DNA of 35,388 bases, taken from NCBI RefSeq assembly GCF_039768865.1, contig NZ_JBDMZQ010000042.1; one strand, given 5' to 3'. Below are positions 24,381 through 32,834 of this stretch, one piece after another. Position 1 is the first letter of the stretch. The number at the start of each line of letters is the position of its first letter. The stretch is from Wenyingzhuangia sp039768865 (lineage in GTDB: Bacteria; Bacteroidota; Bacteroidia; Flavobacteriales; Flavobacteriaceae). A program made the position numbers and the translations under genes. The notes under the pieces were generated by a model. That model was not told the DNA's origin. It made no database searches and worked only from the letters and a program-made list of their open reading frames with translations.

Positions 24381-25328
24381 TTGCAAGTAATTCACAACTA
24401 TCGACAATTTCCAAAAAACATCAACACAGTTGTTACTATAGGAACTTTTGACGGTGTACATATAGGACATAGAGAGATTCTAGATCAACTCATTTCTGAA
24501 TCTAAAGAGAAGAATCTCAAGTCTGTGTTGCTTTCCTTTTTTCCTCATCCTAGAATGGTGATTCAAGCTGATAATGCGATCAAACTTATCAATACAATTG
24601 AAGAACGAATAGAGATTTTATCCAAAACAGAATTAGACTACTTGGTCATACATCCCTTTGACAAAGAATTCTCCAATTTAAGTGCATTCGACTTTGTAAG
24701 AGATGTCTTGATCCATCAATTAAATGTTAAAACCCTTGTGATTGGTTATGACCACCGATTTGGTAAAAATAGAGAAGGAGATTTTGAACAATTAAAAGAA
24801 TACAGTCACACTTTCGAATTTGACATCAAAGAGATAAAAGCTCAAGATATTAATAATGTTGCCGTCAGTTCTACGAAAATAAGAAATGCTCTAAAGTCAG
24901 GGGACCCAGAAACGGCACATGAATTTTTAACCGTTCCTTATTTTATACAAGGGACAGTCGTCAAAGGCAAACAATTGGGAAGCACAATAGGCTTTCCTAC
25001 AGCAAATATCGAGATCTCACAAGCTTATAAACTAATTCCAAAAAATGGTGCCTACGCAATCAAAGCAACACACGAAAGCAATCACTACCAGGGAATGCTG
25101 AATATTGGGAATAGACCCACAGTAAATGGAAAAGACAAAACGATTGAAGTCCACCTTTTTGATTTTGACAATGATATCTATGGAGAGGTGCTAAAAATTG
25201 AATTTTTACATTTTTTAAGAGCGGAAGAAAAATTTGATTCGATCAACGCACTTCAAAAACAACTAGAAAAAGACAAGGCAGACACCCTTAGTCTGTTAGC
25301 ATCTATATCACCCAACCAAACATCTTAA
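24381..25328 (+). CDS. ribF: Bifunctional riboflavin kinase / FAD synthetase
   Basis: 315 residues from a TTG at 24381. RibF phosphorylates riboflavin to FMN and adenylylates FMN to FAD. The N-terminal FAD synthetase domain has the nucleotidyltransferase motif GTFDGVHIGH at 21-30 and GYDHRFG at 122-128. The C-terminal kinase domain has GFPTANI at 204-210 and NIGNRPTV, with a catalytic Glu in the IEVHLFDF region. The first in-frame ATG (24555) lies after the GTFDGVHIGH motif, so initiation must be at a non-ATG codon. TTG 24381 gives the family N-terminus (QVIHNYRQFP), while TTG 24360 is part of the promoter box. No terminator separates it from serS. Confidence 0.92.
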   Translation: MQVIHNYRQFPKNINTVVTIGTFDGVHIGHREILDQLISESKEKNLKSVLLSFFPHPRMVIQADNAIKLINTIEERIEILSKTELDYLVIHPFDKEFSNLSAFDFVRDVLIHQLNVKTLVIGYDHRFGKNREGDFEQLKEYSHTFEFDIKEIKAQDINNVAVSSTKIRNALKSGDPETAHEFLTVPYFIQGTVVKGKQLGSTIGFPTANIEISQAYKLIPKNGAYAIKATHESNHYQGMLNIGNRPTVNGKDKTIEVHLFDFDNDIYGEVLKIEFLHFLRAEEKFDSINALQKQLEKDKADTLSLLASISPNQTS

Positions 25329-25363
25329 ACCGTAGATTATGACTGTAGTTTTAATGGAAAGTT

Positions 25364-25371
25364 TAACTTTG
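25364..25371 (+). promoter_or_regulatory. Bacteroidota -7 element upstream of serS
   Basis: TAACTTTG, an exact TAnnTTTG match, 21 bases before the serS ATG. No -33 TTG at canonical spacing. Confidence 0.48.
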
Positions 25372-25392
25372 TTCTAAATATTAAATATCGGT

Positions 25393-26667
25393 ATGTTACA
25401 AATCCCTTTTATCAGAGAAAACAAAGAATATGTCTTGGCAGGTTTAGCCAAACGTAGCTATAAAAACGCAGAAGCTATTATAGATAAAGTGCTTGCTACT
25501 GATGAGTTAAAAAGAAGTATACAAGTCAAACTAGATACTACATTGGCAGAGTCTAATTTTCTAAACAAAGAAATCGGATCACTTTACAAATCTGGTGAAG
25601 CGCAAAAAGCAAACGTCCTAAAAGAAAAATCTGCGCAGTTAAAAGTTAGCGCTAAAGAACTTCAAGAACAATTCAACAAAACTGAAGACACCCTTTTGGA
25701 TCTTTTATACACCATCCCTAACATCCCCAACACGAGGGTTCCCTCAGGATCTTCTGAAGAAGACAACGAAACTGTTTTTGAAGAAGGTGACAGACCATCT
25801 CTTCATAAAAACGCGCTACCTCATTGGGAACTGGCAAAAAAATACAATCTGATTGACTTTGAATTAGGAAACAAAATAACTGGAGCTGGTTTTCCTGTTT
25901 ACAGAGGGAAAGGTGCCAGACTACAACGAGCTTTAATCAACTATTTTCTTGATAAAAATACTGCTGCAGGATACGAGGAAACTCAAGTCCCACATCTTGT
26001 AAACGAAGCCTCTGGAATGGGTACTGGACAACTCCCTGATAAGGAAGGGCAAATGTATCATGCAACTATTGATGATTTATATCTTATTCCGACTGGGGAA
26101 ATACCCTTGACAAATATTTTTAGAGACGAACTTTTAAAGGAAGAAATGTTTCCGATCTGCTTAACAGGATACACTCCCTGTTTTAGAAGAGAAGCAGGAT
26201 CTTATGGAGCTCATGTCCGTGGCTTGAACAGGTTACACCAATTTGACAAAGTAGAAATTGTTAGAATAGAACATCCTGAAAAATCTTCAGAAGCATTGGA
26301 AGGTATGGTAGACCATGTAAAAGAAATTTTAAAAGAATTAAACCTACCATATCGCGTTGTAAATTTATGTGGAGGTGATTTAGGTTTTACCGCTTGTCTA
26401 ACCTACGATTTTGAGGTTTTTTCTGCTGCACAAGACCGATGGTTAGAAGTCAGTTCTGTATCCAATTTTGAAACATTCCAAGCAAATAGGCTAAAACTTC
26501 GTTACAAAAACAAAGAAGGTAAAAGTCAACTGGCACATACTTTAAATGGTAGTTCTTTAGCATTGCCTAGAGTTTTAGCTGCTATATTAGAGAACAATCA
26601 AACCGAAGATGGAATTAAAATACCTGAGATTTTAAGATCTTATACAGGATTTGATTATATTAGATAA
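25393..26667 (+). CDS. serS: Seryl-tRNA synthetase
   Basis: 424 residues, the normal bacterial SerRS length. The N-terminal long helical hairpin (about 30-100, coiled coil) binds the tRNA-Ser variable arm. The class II catalytic domain follows, with TGEIPLTN at 234-241 (serine/ATP pocket), motif 2 FRREAG at 264-269, and motif 3 NGSSLALPRVLAAILE at 385-400 (Arg393). It charges tRNA-Ser and, before selenylation where present, tRNA-Sec. ATG at 25393. A small unknown gene follows within 15 bases with no terminator between, so it is probably on the same transcript. Confidence 0.97.
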   Translation: MLQIPFIRENKEYVLAGLAKRSYKNAEAIIDKVLATDELKRSIQVKLDTTLAESNFLNKEIGSLYKSGEAQKANVLKEKSAQLKVSAKELQEQFNKTEDTLLDLLYTIPNIPNTRVPSGSSEEDNETVFEEGDRPSLHKNALPHWELAKKYNLIDFELGNKITGAGFPVYRGKGARLQRALINYFLDKNTAAGYEETQVPHLVNEASGMGTGQLPDKEGQMYHATIDDLYLIPTGEIPLTNIFRDELLKEEMFPICLTGYTPCFRREAGSYGAHVRGLNRLHQFDKVEIVRIEHPEKSSEALEGMVDHVKEILKELNLPYRVVNLCGGDLGFTACLTYDFEVFSAAQDRWLEVSSVSNFETFQANRLKLRYKNKEGKSQLAHTLNGSSLALPRVLAAILENNQTEDGIKIPEILRSYTGFDYIR

Positions 26668-26681
26668 AATTTTTGAAAAAG

Positions 26682-27017
26682 ATGCAAAATACTACCAAAA
26701 TAAAACCTTACTATGTTTTAGTGATGATCACTATGGTTTTTTGTATGGTATTTACTCCTTGTATCAAAATATCTCTCCCCCTAACAGATACAGAAAAAAA
26801 GGCTTCACTAGAACCACATGAGGAAAAAGCAGACGAAAAAGAAATAAGTATTGAAGCTGAATTGTTTGCAAAAAACAACCATACTGAAGAACAATACTCA
26901 GAAAATCTAAACCATATACGATTCAACTATTTTTGTTACACACCTTTAAAAATATCGTTCCCTTATTCTAAGCCTCACACCCCTCCTCCAGAGCTTTCTA
27001 GACGAACTAAAATATAA
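26682..27017 (+). CDS. Small membrane-anchored or exported protein of unknown function
   Basis: I do not recognise a named family. 111 residues from the ATG at 26682 (a TTG at 26673 would add three). Residues about 10-29 form one hydrophobic segment (YYVLVMITMVFCMVFTPCI), either an uncleaved anchor or a signal peptide. A strongly charged stretch rich in Glu and Lys follows (about 38-65). The C-terminus reads HIRFNYFCYTPLKISF and then PYSKPHTPPPELSRR. A short His-Thr-Pro-Pro-Pro-Glu tail is something I associate with small flavobacterial proteins of unknown role. There is no lipobox. It sits between serS and the SulP-carbonic anhydrase pair. The opposite-strand reading frame in the same place looks like a shadow. 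Confidence 0.6.
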   Translation: MQNTTKIKPYYVLVMITMVFCMVFTPCIKISLPLTDTEKKASLEPHEEKADEKEISIEAELFAKNNHTEEQYSENLNHIRFNYFCYTPLKISFPYSKPHTPPPELSRRTKI

Positions 27018-27110
27018 ACCTATAACAACTAATCAATCTAAGCGATACCTAAACAACATATGTGTATCTAATCGTTAACGCTTAAATATTTAATTTTCAA
27101 AAAACACCAA

Positions 27111-28628
27111 ATGAGCTTACTAAATTTCAAAAAAAACATCTCAAAAGATTTCCCCGCAAGTATTGTTGTATTTCTAGTTGCACTTCCACTTTGTTTAGGA
27201 ATTGCACTAGCATCGGGCGCCCCTTTATACTCAGGACTAATTAGTGGTATTATTGGTGGTATTGTTGTGGGTAGTATCAGTAAATCTGCATTAGGCGTCA
27301 GCGGTCCAGCTGCAGGTTTGGCTGTCATTGTATTGAACGCAATTTCGGACTTAGGAAGTTTTGAGATTTTTTTAGTTAGTGTGATTATTGCTGGATTGAT
27401 TCAGCTGATCATGGGGGTTTTAAAAGCAGGGATTGTTGCTTATTATTTCCCTTCTTCGGTTATCAAGGGAATGCTAGCAGGTATTGGAATACTAATTTTT
27501 TACAAACAAATACCGAATGCTTTGGGAACTTCAGATTTTGAAGGCATCACAAATGGTATCACAATAAACATAGCCATCATTACGGCTATATCTTTGGGAA
27601 TACTCCTCCTATGGCAAACTAAATTTATTCAAAAGATTGGTTTTTTGGCTATCCTTCCAGGAGCCTTACTAGCTGTTACAACAGGGGTATTGTTACAGCT
27701 TTTTGTCTTTCCAATTGGTGATGAATTTCTGGTGAAAATTCCTTCGGCTAGCTCTACTCAAGAATTCCTAAATAATTTTACATTTCCCAATTTTAAAGAT
27801 GGATTAACTTCAATAGCCGTATACAAAACAGCTATTGTGATTGCTATAGTTGCAAGCCTAGAAACATTGCTTTGCGTTGAGGCCTCAGACAAACAAGACC
27901 CTAAAAAAAGAATCACTCCTACCAACAGAGAGCTAATTGCACAGGGTATTGGAAACATGTGTGCAGGTTTTATTGGTGGCCTACCCGTAACACAAGTAAT
28001 TGTTCGTAGTTCTGCGAATCAACAAGCAGGTGGACAGACTAGAACCTCAACTATATTCCATGGGATATTGTTGCTTATTAGTATCATATTAATCCCATCG
28101 CTACTAAATAAAATACCCTTAGCAACTTTAGCCGCCATTCTATTAATCGTGGGGTATAAGCTTGCAAATCCTACTACTTTTAAAAAAATGTATCAAGAAG
28201 GACTCGACCAATTTGTGCCTTTTATCATTACCATCTCAGGAATTGTGTTTACAGATTTATTGATAGGTATTGGGCTTGGTATTGTTGTTGCTATATTTAT
28301 CATCTTAAGAAACAACTATAAGGTTCCTTATTTTTTAAAACACTCTAACGAAAATGAGAAAGGAACTTATAGTATTGAATTGTCAGAAGATGTTACTTTT
28401 TTAAACAAAGCTTCTGTCTTAAACATTTTAGACAAAATACCGGCAAAGAGCGTCGTTAGTATTGATGGTACTAAAACTCAATTCATACACCGCGACATTA
28501 TCGAAATAATTGAGGACTTTGCTATCAAAGCAGAGGTTAATGAAATCGAATTGACTCTAATAAATCTTGACATAAACTTACATAAAAAAGACAAACCATT
28601 GTCCCATATCAAAATTATTAAGTCTTAG
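27111..28628 (+). CDS. SulP family inorganic anion (probably bicarbonate) transporter
   Basis: 505 residues. SulP (SLC26-like) membrane domain with about 12-14 helices up to residue 400. The N-terminal signature DFPASIVVFLVALPLCLGIALASGAP and the GVSGPAAGLAV segment are typical of the bacterial BicA-like branch. A cytoplasmic STAS domain occupies about 413-505. The transporter is followed 23 bases later by a beta-carbonic anhydrase, which makes bicarbonate the likeliest substrate; sulfate or another anion remains possible. Flavobacteria such as Polaribacter have been described with such transporter-anhydrase pairs. ATG at 27111. The 93 bases upstream show no exact -7 box, so transcription could come from serS or an unseen promoter. 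Confidence 0.88.
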   Translation: MSLLNFKKNISKDFPASIVVFLVALPLCLGIALASGAPLYSGLISGIIGGIVVGSISKSALGVSGPAAGLAVIVLNAISDLGSFEIFLVSVIIAGLIQLIMGVLKAGIVAYYFPSSVIKGMLAGIGILIFYKQIPNALGTSDFEGITNGITINIAIITAISLGILLLWQTKFIQKIGFLAILPGALLAVTTGVLLQLFVFPIGDEFLVKIPSASSTQEFLNNFTFPNFKDGLTSIAVYKTAIVIAIVASLETLLCVEASDKQDPKKRITPTNRELIAQGIGNMCAGFIGGLPVTQVIVRSSANQQAGGQTRTSTIFHGILLLISIILIPSLLNKIPLATLAAILLIVGYKLANPTTFKKMYQEGLDQFVPFIITISGIVFTDLLIGIGLGIVVAIFIILRNNYKVPYFLKHSNENEKGTYSIELSEDVTFLNKASVLNILDKIPAKSVVSIDGTKTQFIHRDIIEIIEDFAIKAEVNEIELTLINLDINLHKKDKPLSHIKIIKS

Positions 28629-28651
28629 ACAAACAACTTAAAACATGCCTT

Positions 28652-29278
28652 ATGGAAATTAACAATATATTTAACAATAATTATCTCTGGGCAAATGAAA
28701 AATTAACTGTTGATTCATCATATTTTTCAAATTTATCCAAAGGACAAAGTCCTGAAATATTATACATAGGATGTTCTGATAGTAGAGTTGCTGCTGAAGA
28801 ATTAATGGGTTTGGGACCCGGAGAGGTATTTGTTCATAGAAACATTGCCAACATGGTCCCAAATACAGATTTAAGTGCTCTTTCTGTGATTGACTATGCA
28901 TTGACTCACTTAAAAGTAAACCACATTGTGGTTTGTGGTCATTATTACTGTGGAGGTGTAAAAGCAGCAATGCAACCCAATGATTTAGGAATTCTAAACC
29001 CTTGGCTACGCAACATAAGAGATGTTTATCGAACGCATCAAGAAGAACTAGATGCCATAGAGGATGAAGATGAAAAATACAATAGATTGATTGAATTAAA
29101 CGTACAAGAACAATGTATAAATGTCATCAAAACCCCTCAATATCAAAAAGCTTTTTCAGATCGAAAGGTAGCTGTCCACGGCTGGGTATTTGATATTAAC
29201 TCCGGAAAATTAATAAATCTTAAAATTAATTTTAAAGAAAAACTAAAAGACATTCAAGAGATCTATAAAATCTCATAA
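28652..29278 (+). CDS. Beta-class carbonic anhydrase
   Basis: 208 residues. It interconverts CO2 and bicarbonate at a zinc site. The zinc ligands Cys41, His97 and Cys100 and the Asp43-Arg45 dyad are all present in GCSDSR and CGHYYCGG. HRNIANMVP (62-70) and the C-terminal GWVFDINSGKL are also conserved. There is no signal peptide, so it acts in the cytoplasm. Paired with the upstream SulP transporter it would hydrate or dehydrate the transported inorganic carbon for carboxylation reactions or pH control. ATG at 28652. A bidirectional terminator follows directly after the stop. Confidence 0.94.
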   Translation: MEINNIFNNNYLWANEKLTVDSSYFSNLSKGQSPEILYIGCSDSRVAAEELMGLGPGEVFVHRNIANMVPNTDLSALSVIDYALTHLKVNHIVVCGHYYCGGVKAAMQPNDLGILNPWLRNIRDVYRTHQEELDAIEDEDEKYNRLIELNVQEQCINVIKTPQYQKAFSDRKVAVHGWVFDINSGKLINLKINFKEKLKDIQEIYKIS

Positions 29279-29280
29279 CA

Positions 29281-29314
29281 AAAAAAGAGGCTATGAATAT
29301 AGCCTCTTTTTTTT
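29281..29314. terminator. Bidirectional intrinsic terminator
   Basis: Perfect 14-base arms (29281-29294 and 29299-29312) around GAAT, with the A6 and T8 flanks forming U-runs on either strand. It lies 3 bases past the carbonic anhydrase stop (+) and 14 bases past the trpA stop (-), serving both convergent units. Confidence 0.9.
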
Positions 29315-29327
29315 GTATGCAACACCA

Positions 29328-30095
29328 TTAAGCTATAATCTCTTTCACAAAACGATCAATAGATTCAACTCCATTGCTGCTTAAAAACTTAACAAAGGCA
29401 GATCCTATTATCGCTCCATCTACATGGTCACAAACCGTATCAAATGTTTCTTTACTTGAAATCCCAAAGCCTGCAATGAGCTTACTTTTTAATTTGTACG
29501 ATTTAATTCTATTGAAATAATCTATCTGAGCCTGAGAAATATCTCCTTTTGCCCCTGTTATGGAAGAAGAAGCTACCACATATATAAAAGCATCAGTCAT
29601 CTCATCAATTTTCTTTATACGCGCTTCGGAAGTTTGTGGAGTGATCAAAAAGATGTTTGTGATTCCGTATTTGGCAAACATACTTTTATAGATTCTTTCA
29701 TACTCAATCATTGGCATATCAGGTAAAATCAAAGTTTCTATTCCAACAGCATTACATTTTTGGCAGAATTTTTCACCTCCATAACGCAACATTTGATTTA
29801 AATAACCCATCCCTACTAATGGTATATTTATCTGCTCTTTAATCTCCTCTAGTTGAGTAAAAATAAGATCTAAATTGATTCCATTTTCTAGAGCAACCGA
29901 GCTACTCTCTTGTATGGTAGGCCCATCTGCCATAGGATCTGAATATGGAAAACCTACCTCTAAAAAATCTACACCTGCAGCTTCTAAATTTTTCACAACT
30001 ACACCCGTATCATTTAATTTAGGATATCCAGATGTAAAATACACAGAACACAATCTGTTTTTTTTCTCTTGTAATAATGTGATTAGTTTACTCAT
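29328..30095 (-). CDS. trpA: Tryptophan synthase alpha chain
   Basis: 255 residues, a TIM barrel that cleaves indole-3-glycerol phosphate to indole and glyceraldehyde 3-phosphate and passes indole to TrpB. Catalytic Glu46 (FLEVGFPYSDP) and Asp57 (MADGPTIQES) correspond to Glu49 and Asp60 of the E. coli enzyme. The phosphate-binding GFGIS and GAIIGSAFV segments are present near the C-terminus. ATG at 30095 starts 2 bases after the trpB stop, so the pair is coupled. It is the last gene of the trp operon, ended by the 29281-29314 hairpin. Confidence 0.96.
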   Translation of the reverse strand: MSKLITLLQEKKNRLCSVYFTSGYPKLNDTGVVVKNLEAAGVDFLEVGFPYSDPMADGPTIQESSSVALENGINLDLIFTQLEEIKEQINIPLVGMGYLNQMLRYGGEKFCQKCNAVGIETLILPDMPMIEYERIYKSMFAKYGITNIFLITPQTSEARIKKIDEMTDAFIYVVASSSITGAKGDISQAQIDYFNRIKSYKLKSKLIAGFGISSKETFDTVCDHVDGAIIGSAFVKFLSSNGVESIDRFVKEIIA

Positions 30096-30097
30096 AA

Positions 30098-31297
30098 TTA
30101 TTGATCTCTATCTTCTAAAAATTTGATATACATTTCCAAGTCTTTATCTCCTCTTCCTGATAAATTGATGACGATTACCTCATCTTTTTGAATATTCAAT
30201 TGTTCTAAAACAGCCAAGGCATGAGAAGTTTCTAAAGCTGGAATTATTCCTTCTAATTCTGTCAATTCAAAAGCAGCATCTAATGCTTCTTGATCGGTTG
30301 CATTTAAAAACGTTGCTCTCCCACTTTCAAATAAATTAGCATGAATGGGTCCAACACCAGGGTAATCTAATCCCGCAGAAATAGAATAGGGCTCTGTAAT
30401 TTGTCCAAATTCATCTTGCATCAAAATGGTTTTTGCACCATGTATGACTCCTACTTGTCCTAGCTGTGAAGTTGCAGCACTTTCCCCTGTATCTACTCCT
30501 AGACCAGCAGCCTCAACAGCGATCAATCTTACCTCCTCCTCGTCTAAAAAGTGGTAAAATGAACCTGCAGCATTAGAACCTCCACCAACACATGCTATAA
30601 TTGCATCTGGATTCTCTTTTCCTGTCTGCTCTTTTAACTGCCATTTGATCTCTTCTGAAATGATCGCTTGCAAACGAGCAACCATGTCTGGATAGGGATG
30701 TGGTCCAACCACAGAACCAATCAAATAATAAGTTTCCTCAGGATTTTGAATCCAATCACGAATCGCTTCATTTGTTGCATCCTTCAGGGTTTTAGAACCA
30801 CTTTTTGCTGAGACCACTGTAGCGCCTAACATTTTCATACGAGCAACATTTGGAGCTTGTCGTTTGATATCCACCTCTCCCATGAACACAATACACTCTA
30901 ACTTCATCAGGGCACAAACTGTAGCAGTAGCTACTCCATGTTGTCCTGCACCTGTCTCGGCAATGATTCTTTTTTTACCTAGTTTTTTTGCTATTAGTAT
31001 TTGACCAATAGTATTGTTTACTTTATGCGCACCAGTGTGGTTTAAATCTTCTCTTTTCAAATAAATATGCCCTCCATATTTAGCCGATAAATTTGGAGCT
31101 AGATAAAGAGGTGTAGGCCTACCTACATACTGTTTCAACAAATACAAATATTCCTTTTGAAACTCATCAGATTGAATAATTTTCAAATAATTATCTTCTA
31201 ACTCTTTCACGTTAGGATATAACAATTCCGGAATATAAGCTCCTCCAAATTGTCCATAATACCCTTTTTCGTCTACATTAAATTTTGACATATTCAT
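30098..31297 (-). CDS. trpB: Tryptophan synthase beta chain
   Basis: 399 residues. The PLP enzyme that joins indole and serine to tryptophan. PLP lysine Lys92 in HTGAHKVNN and catalytic Glu114 in IAETGAGQHG match Lys87 and Glu109 of the E. coli enzyme. The glycine-rich phosphate loop GGGSNAAG (238-245 region) and the C-terminal LSGRGDKDL are intact. The N-terminus GYYGQFGGAYIPELL is standard TrpB1. Two ATGs, at 31297 and 31291, are possible starts. It lies 28 bases after trpF and 2 bases before trpA. Confidence 0.96.
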   Translation of the reverse strand: MNMSKFNVDEKGYYGQFGGAYIPELLYPNVKELEDNYLKIIQSDEFQKEYLYLLKQYVGRPTPLYLAPNLSAKYGGHIYLKREDLNHTGAHKVNNTIGQILIAKKLGKKRIIAETGAGQHGVATATVCALMKLECIVFMGEVDIKRQAPNVARMKMLGATVVSAKSGSKTLKDATNEAIRDWIQNPEETYYLIGSVVGPHPYPDMVARLQAIISEEIKWQLKEQTGKENPDAIIACVGGGSNAAGSFYHFLDEEEVRLIAVEAAGLGVDTGESAATSQLGQVGVIHGAKTILMQDEFGQITEPYSISAGLDYPGVGPIHANLFESGRATFLNATDQEALDAAFELTELEGIIPALETSHALAVLEQLNIQKDEVIVINLSGRGDKDLEMYIKFLEDRDQ

Positions 31298-31325
31298 TGT
31301 TTTTATCGTCTGCCTATGTTTTAGA

Positions 31326-31955
31326 CTATACTGAAATCCCTTTTACTTCTTTAAAAAACTGCCGCAATAAAACCATGTCTTTCACAGCTGGCTCTTTTTC
31401 AAATTTACTATTGATATCTAAAGCATAAATAGGCAAACCTGTGCTCATGATTTCTTTAACTTTTTCTATTTGATCAACTCCTATACCTCCACTTAAGATA
31501 AAAGGCTTTGTTGAAGGATATTTTTTTAACACCGACCAATCAAACGTGTATCCGTTTCCTCCCTTATCTTTACCTTTAGTATCAAATAAAAAGCAATGTA
31601 CAAAAGGCTCATAATCTTTCAATACTGAAAAATCGAACTCGTCTTTAATTGAAAAGACTTTAAATAATTCAATATCTAGATCATGACTACTTAATTCTTT
31701 ACAATAGGCAACAGATTCTGATCCGTGTAATTGGATAGCTTTGAATCCATACTGATGAACTTTTTGTAATACCTCATCGATCGAAGCGTTTACAAAGACA
31801 CCAGTTTTCTTGATATTTTGATTTAACACTGGAATTTCCCCTTCAAAATGTCTTAGAGATTTTTCATAAAAAATAAAACCCATGTAGTCTGGCTGCAAAC
31901 CTGCAACAGCTTTTAAATTCTCACTGAATTTCATTCCACAAACTTTAATTTTCAT
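31326..31955 (-). CDS. trpF: Phosphoribosylanthranilate isomerase
   Basis: 209 residues, a small TIM barrel catalysing the Amadori rearrangement of PRA to CdRP. KVCGM at 4-8 carries the catalytic Cys6; FVNAS, QLHGSES, the GGNGYTFDW phosphate-contact segment, LSGGIG and ALDINSKFE (general acid Asp) follow in the expected order. It is separate from trpC, not fused as in enterobacteria. It lies 64 bases after the trpC stop, the longest spacer apart from trpE-trpG, and 28 bases before trpB. Confidence 0.94.
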   Translation of the reverse strand: MKIKVCGMKFSENLKAVAGLQPDYMGFIFYEKSLRHFEGEIPVLNQNIKKTGVFVNASIDEVLQKVHQYGFKAIQLHGSESVAYCKELSSHDLDIELFKVFSIKDEFDFSVLKDYEPFVHCFLFDTKGKDKGGNGYTFDWSVLKKYPSTKPFILSGGIGVDQIEKVKEIMSTGLPIYALDINSKFEKEPAVKDMVLLRQFFKEVKGISV

Positions 31956-32019
31956 TTTCTTTATTTTTTTTGTGTTTAATACCGCTTTAACATCAAAAAA
32001 TCAAACCTTCAGCATTGCT

Positions 32020-32802
32020 TTACATTTGTCCAACAAATGCCTTACAGGCTTCACCCGGATGCTCTGTTTTCATAAAATTCTCTCCAATTAGGAATCCTTG
32101 AAAACCATGCTGTTTTAATCCCATGATAATTTTAGGGTCGCTAATCCCACTTTCAGAAACCTTTATGCAGTTGTCTGGAATTTTGGACGCCAATTCTATA
32201 GAATGCTCTAAATCTACTTCAAAAGTTTTTAGGTTTCTGTTGTTAATCCCAATGATTTTATCATGAGCATCAATTTTATCTAATTCCTCTTGGGTATGGA
32301 TTTCATAAAGCACATCCATTCCTAAATCTGTTGCTAATTGACCATATTTTTTTAATTCATCCTTAGTTAAATAAGCAGCAATCAATAGGACAACATCTGC
32401 ACCTATTGCTTTCGCTTCTACAATCTGAAAACCATCTACGATAAAATCTTTCCTTAAAATTGGTTTTACTTCATTGACACTCCTTGCTTTCATTACATCC
32501 ACCATGGTGCCTCCAAAAAAATGTGTATCCGTCAGAATTGATTGAGCAGCAACATTTGCATCCAAATAACCATTCGTTACCTCTATAATATCCGCTTTAT
32601 CATTGATGACTCCTTTGGAAGGAGACTGCCTTTTGAACTCAGCTATTATTCCTGTTGATCCAATTTCTAACAAAGACTTTTTCAACGATATGGGTGTTCT
32701 TTTAAAATTTGGACTTGCCACCAGTTTCTGAACACTTACTTCACTCTTAACCTTAGAAACTTCCTTTTTTTTATAAGCTACTATTTTATCTAAAATTGTC
32801 AT
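32020..32802 (-). CDS. trpC: Indole-3-glycerol phosphate synthase
   Basis: 260 residues, a TIM barrel converting CdRP to indole-3-glycerol phosphate. Catalytic segments: IAEFKRQSPSKG at 53-64 (Glu55, Lys57), PILRKDFIVD (central Lys), VLLIAAYL, GINNRNLKTFEVD, and SESGI near the C-terminus. Length and motif order are those of a free-standing TrpC. It lies 32 bases downstream of trpD. ATG at 32802. Confidence 0.95.
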   Translation of the reverse strand: MTILDKIVAYKKKEVSKVKSEVSVQKLVASPNFKRTPISLKKSLLEIGSTGIIAEFKRQSPSKGVINDKADIIEVTNGYLDANVAAQSILTDTHFFGGTMVDVMKARSVNEVKPILRKDFIVDGFQIVEAKAIGADVVLLIAAYLTKDELKKYGQLATDLGMDVLYEIHTQEELDKIDAHDKIIGINNRNLKTFEVDLEHSIELASKIPDNCIKVSESGISDPKIIMGLKQHGFQGFLIGENFMKTEHPGEACKAFVGQM

Positions 32803-32834
32803 TTTATTCCTGCTTTTAGCGGTTGAACACTATT

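Noticed and set aside
26711..26926. Minus-strand frame of 71 residues opposite the small unknown protein
   Set aside because: The plus-strand frame has an ATG, a coherent membrane segment and cotranscription with serS; the minus-strand frame is Ser/Phe-rich shadow translation.
27018..27110. TAAGCG...CGCTTA imperfect inverted repeat upstream of the SulP gene, considered as an operator or terminator
   Set aside because: Only 6 bp of pairing over a long loop and no U-run; no exact -7 box either.
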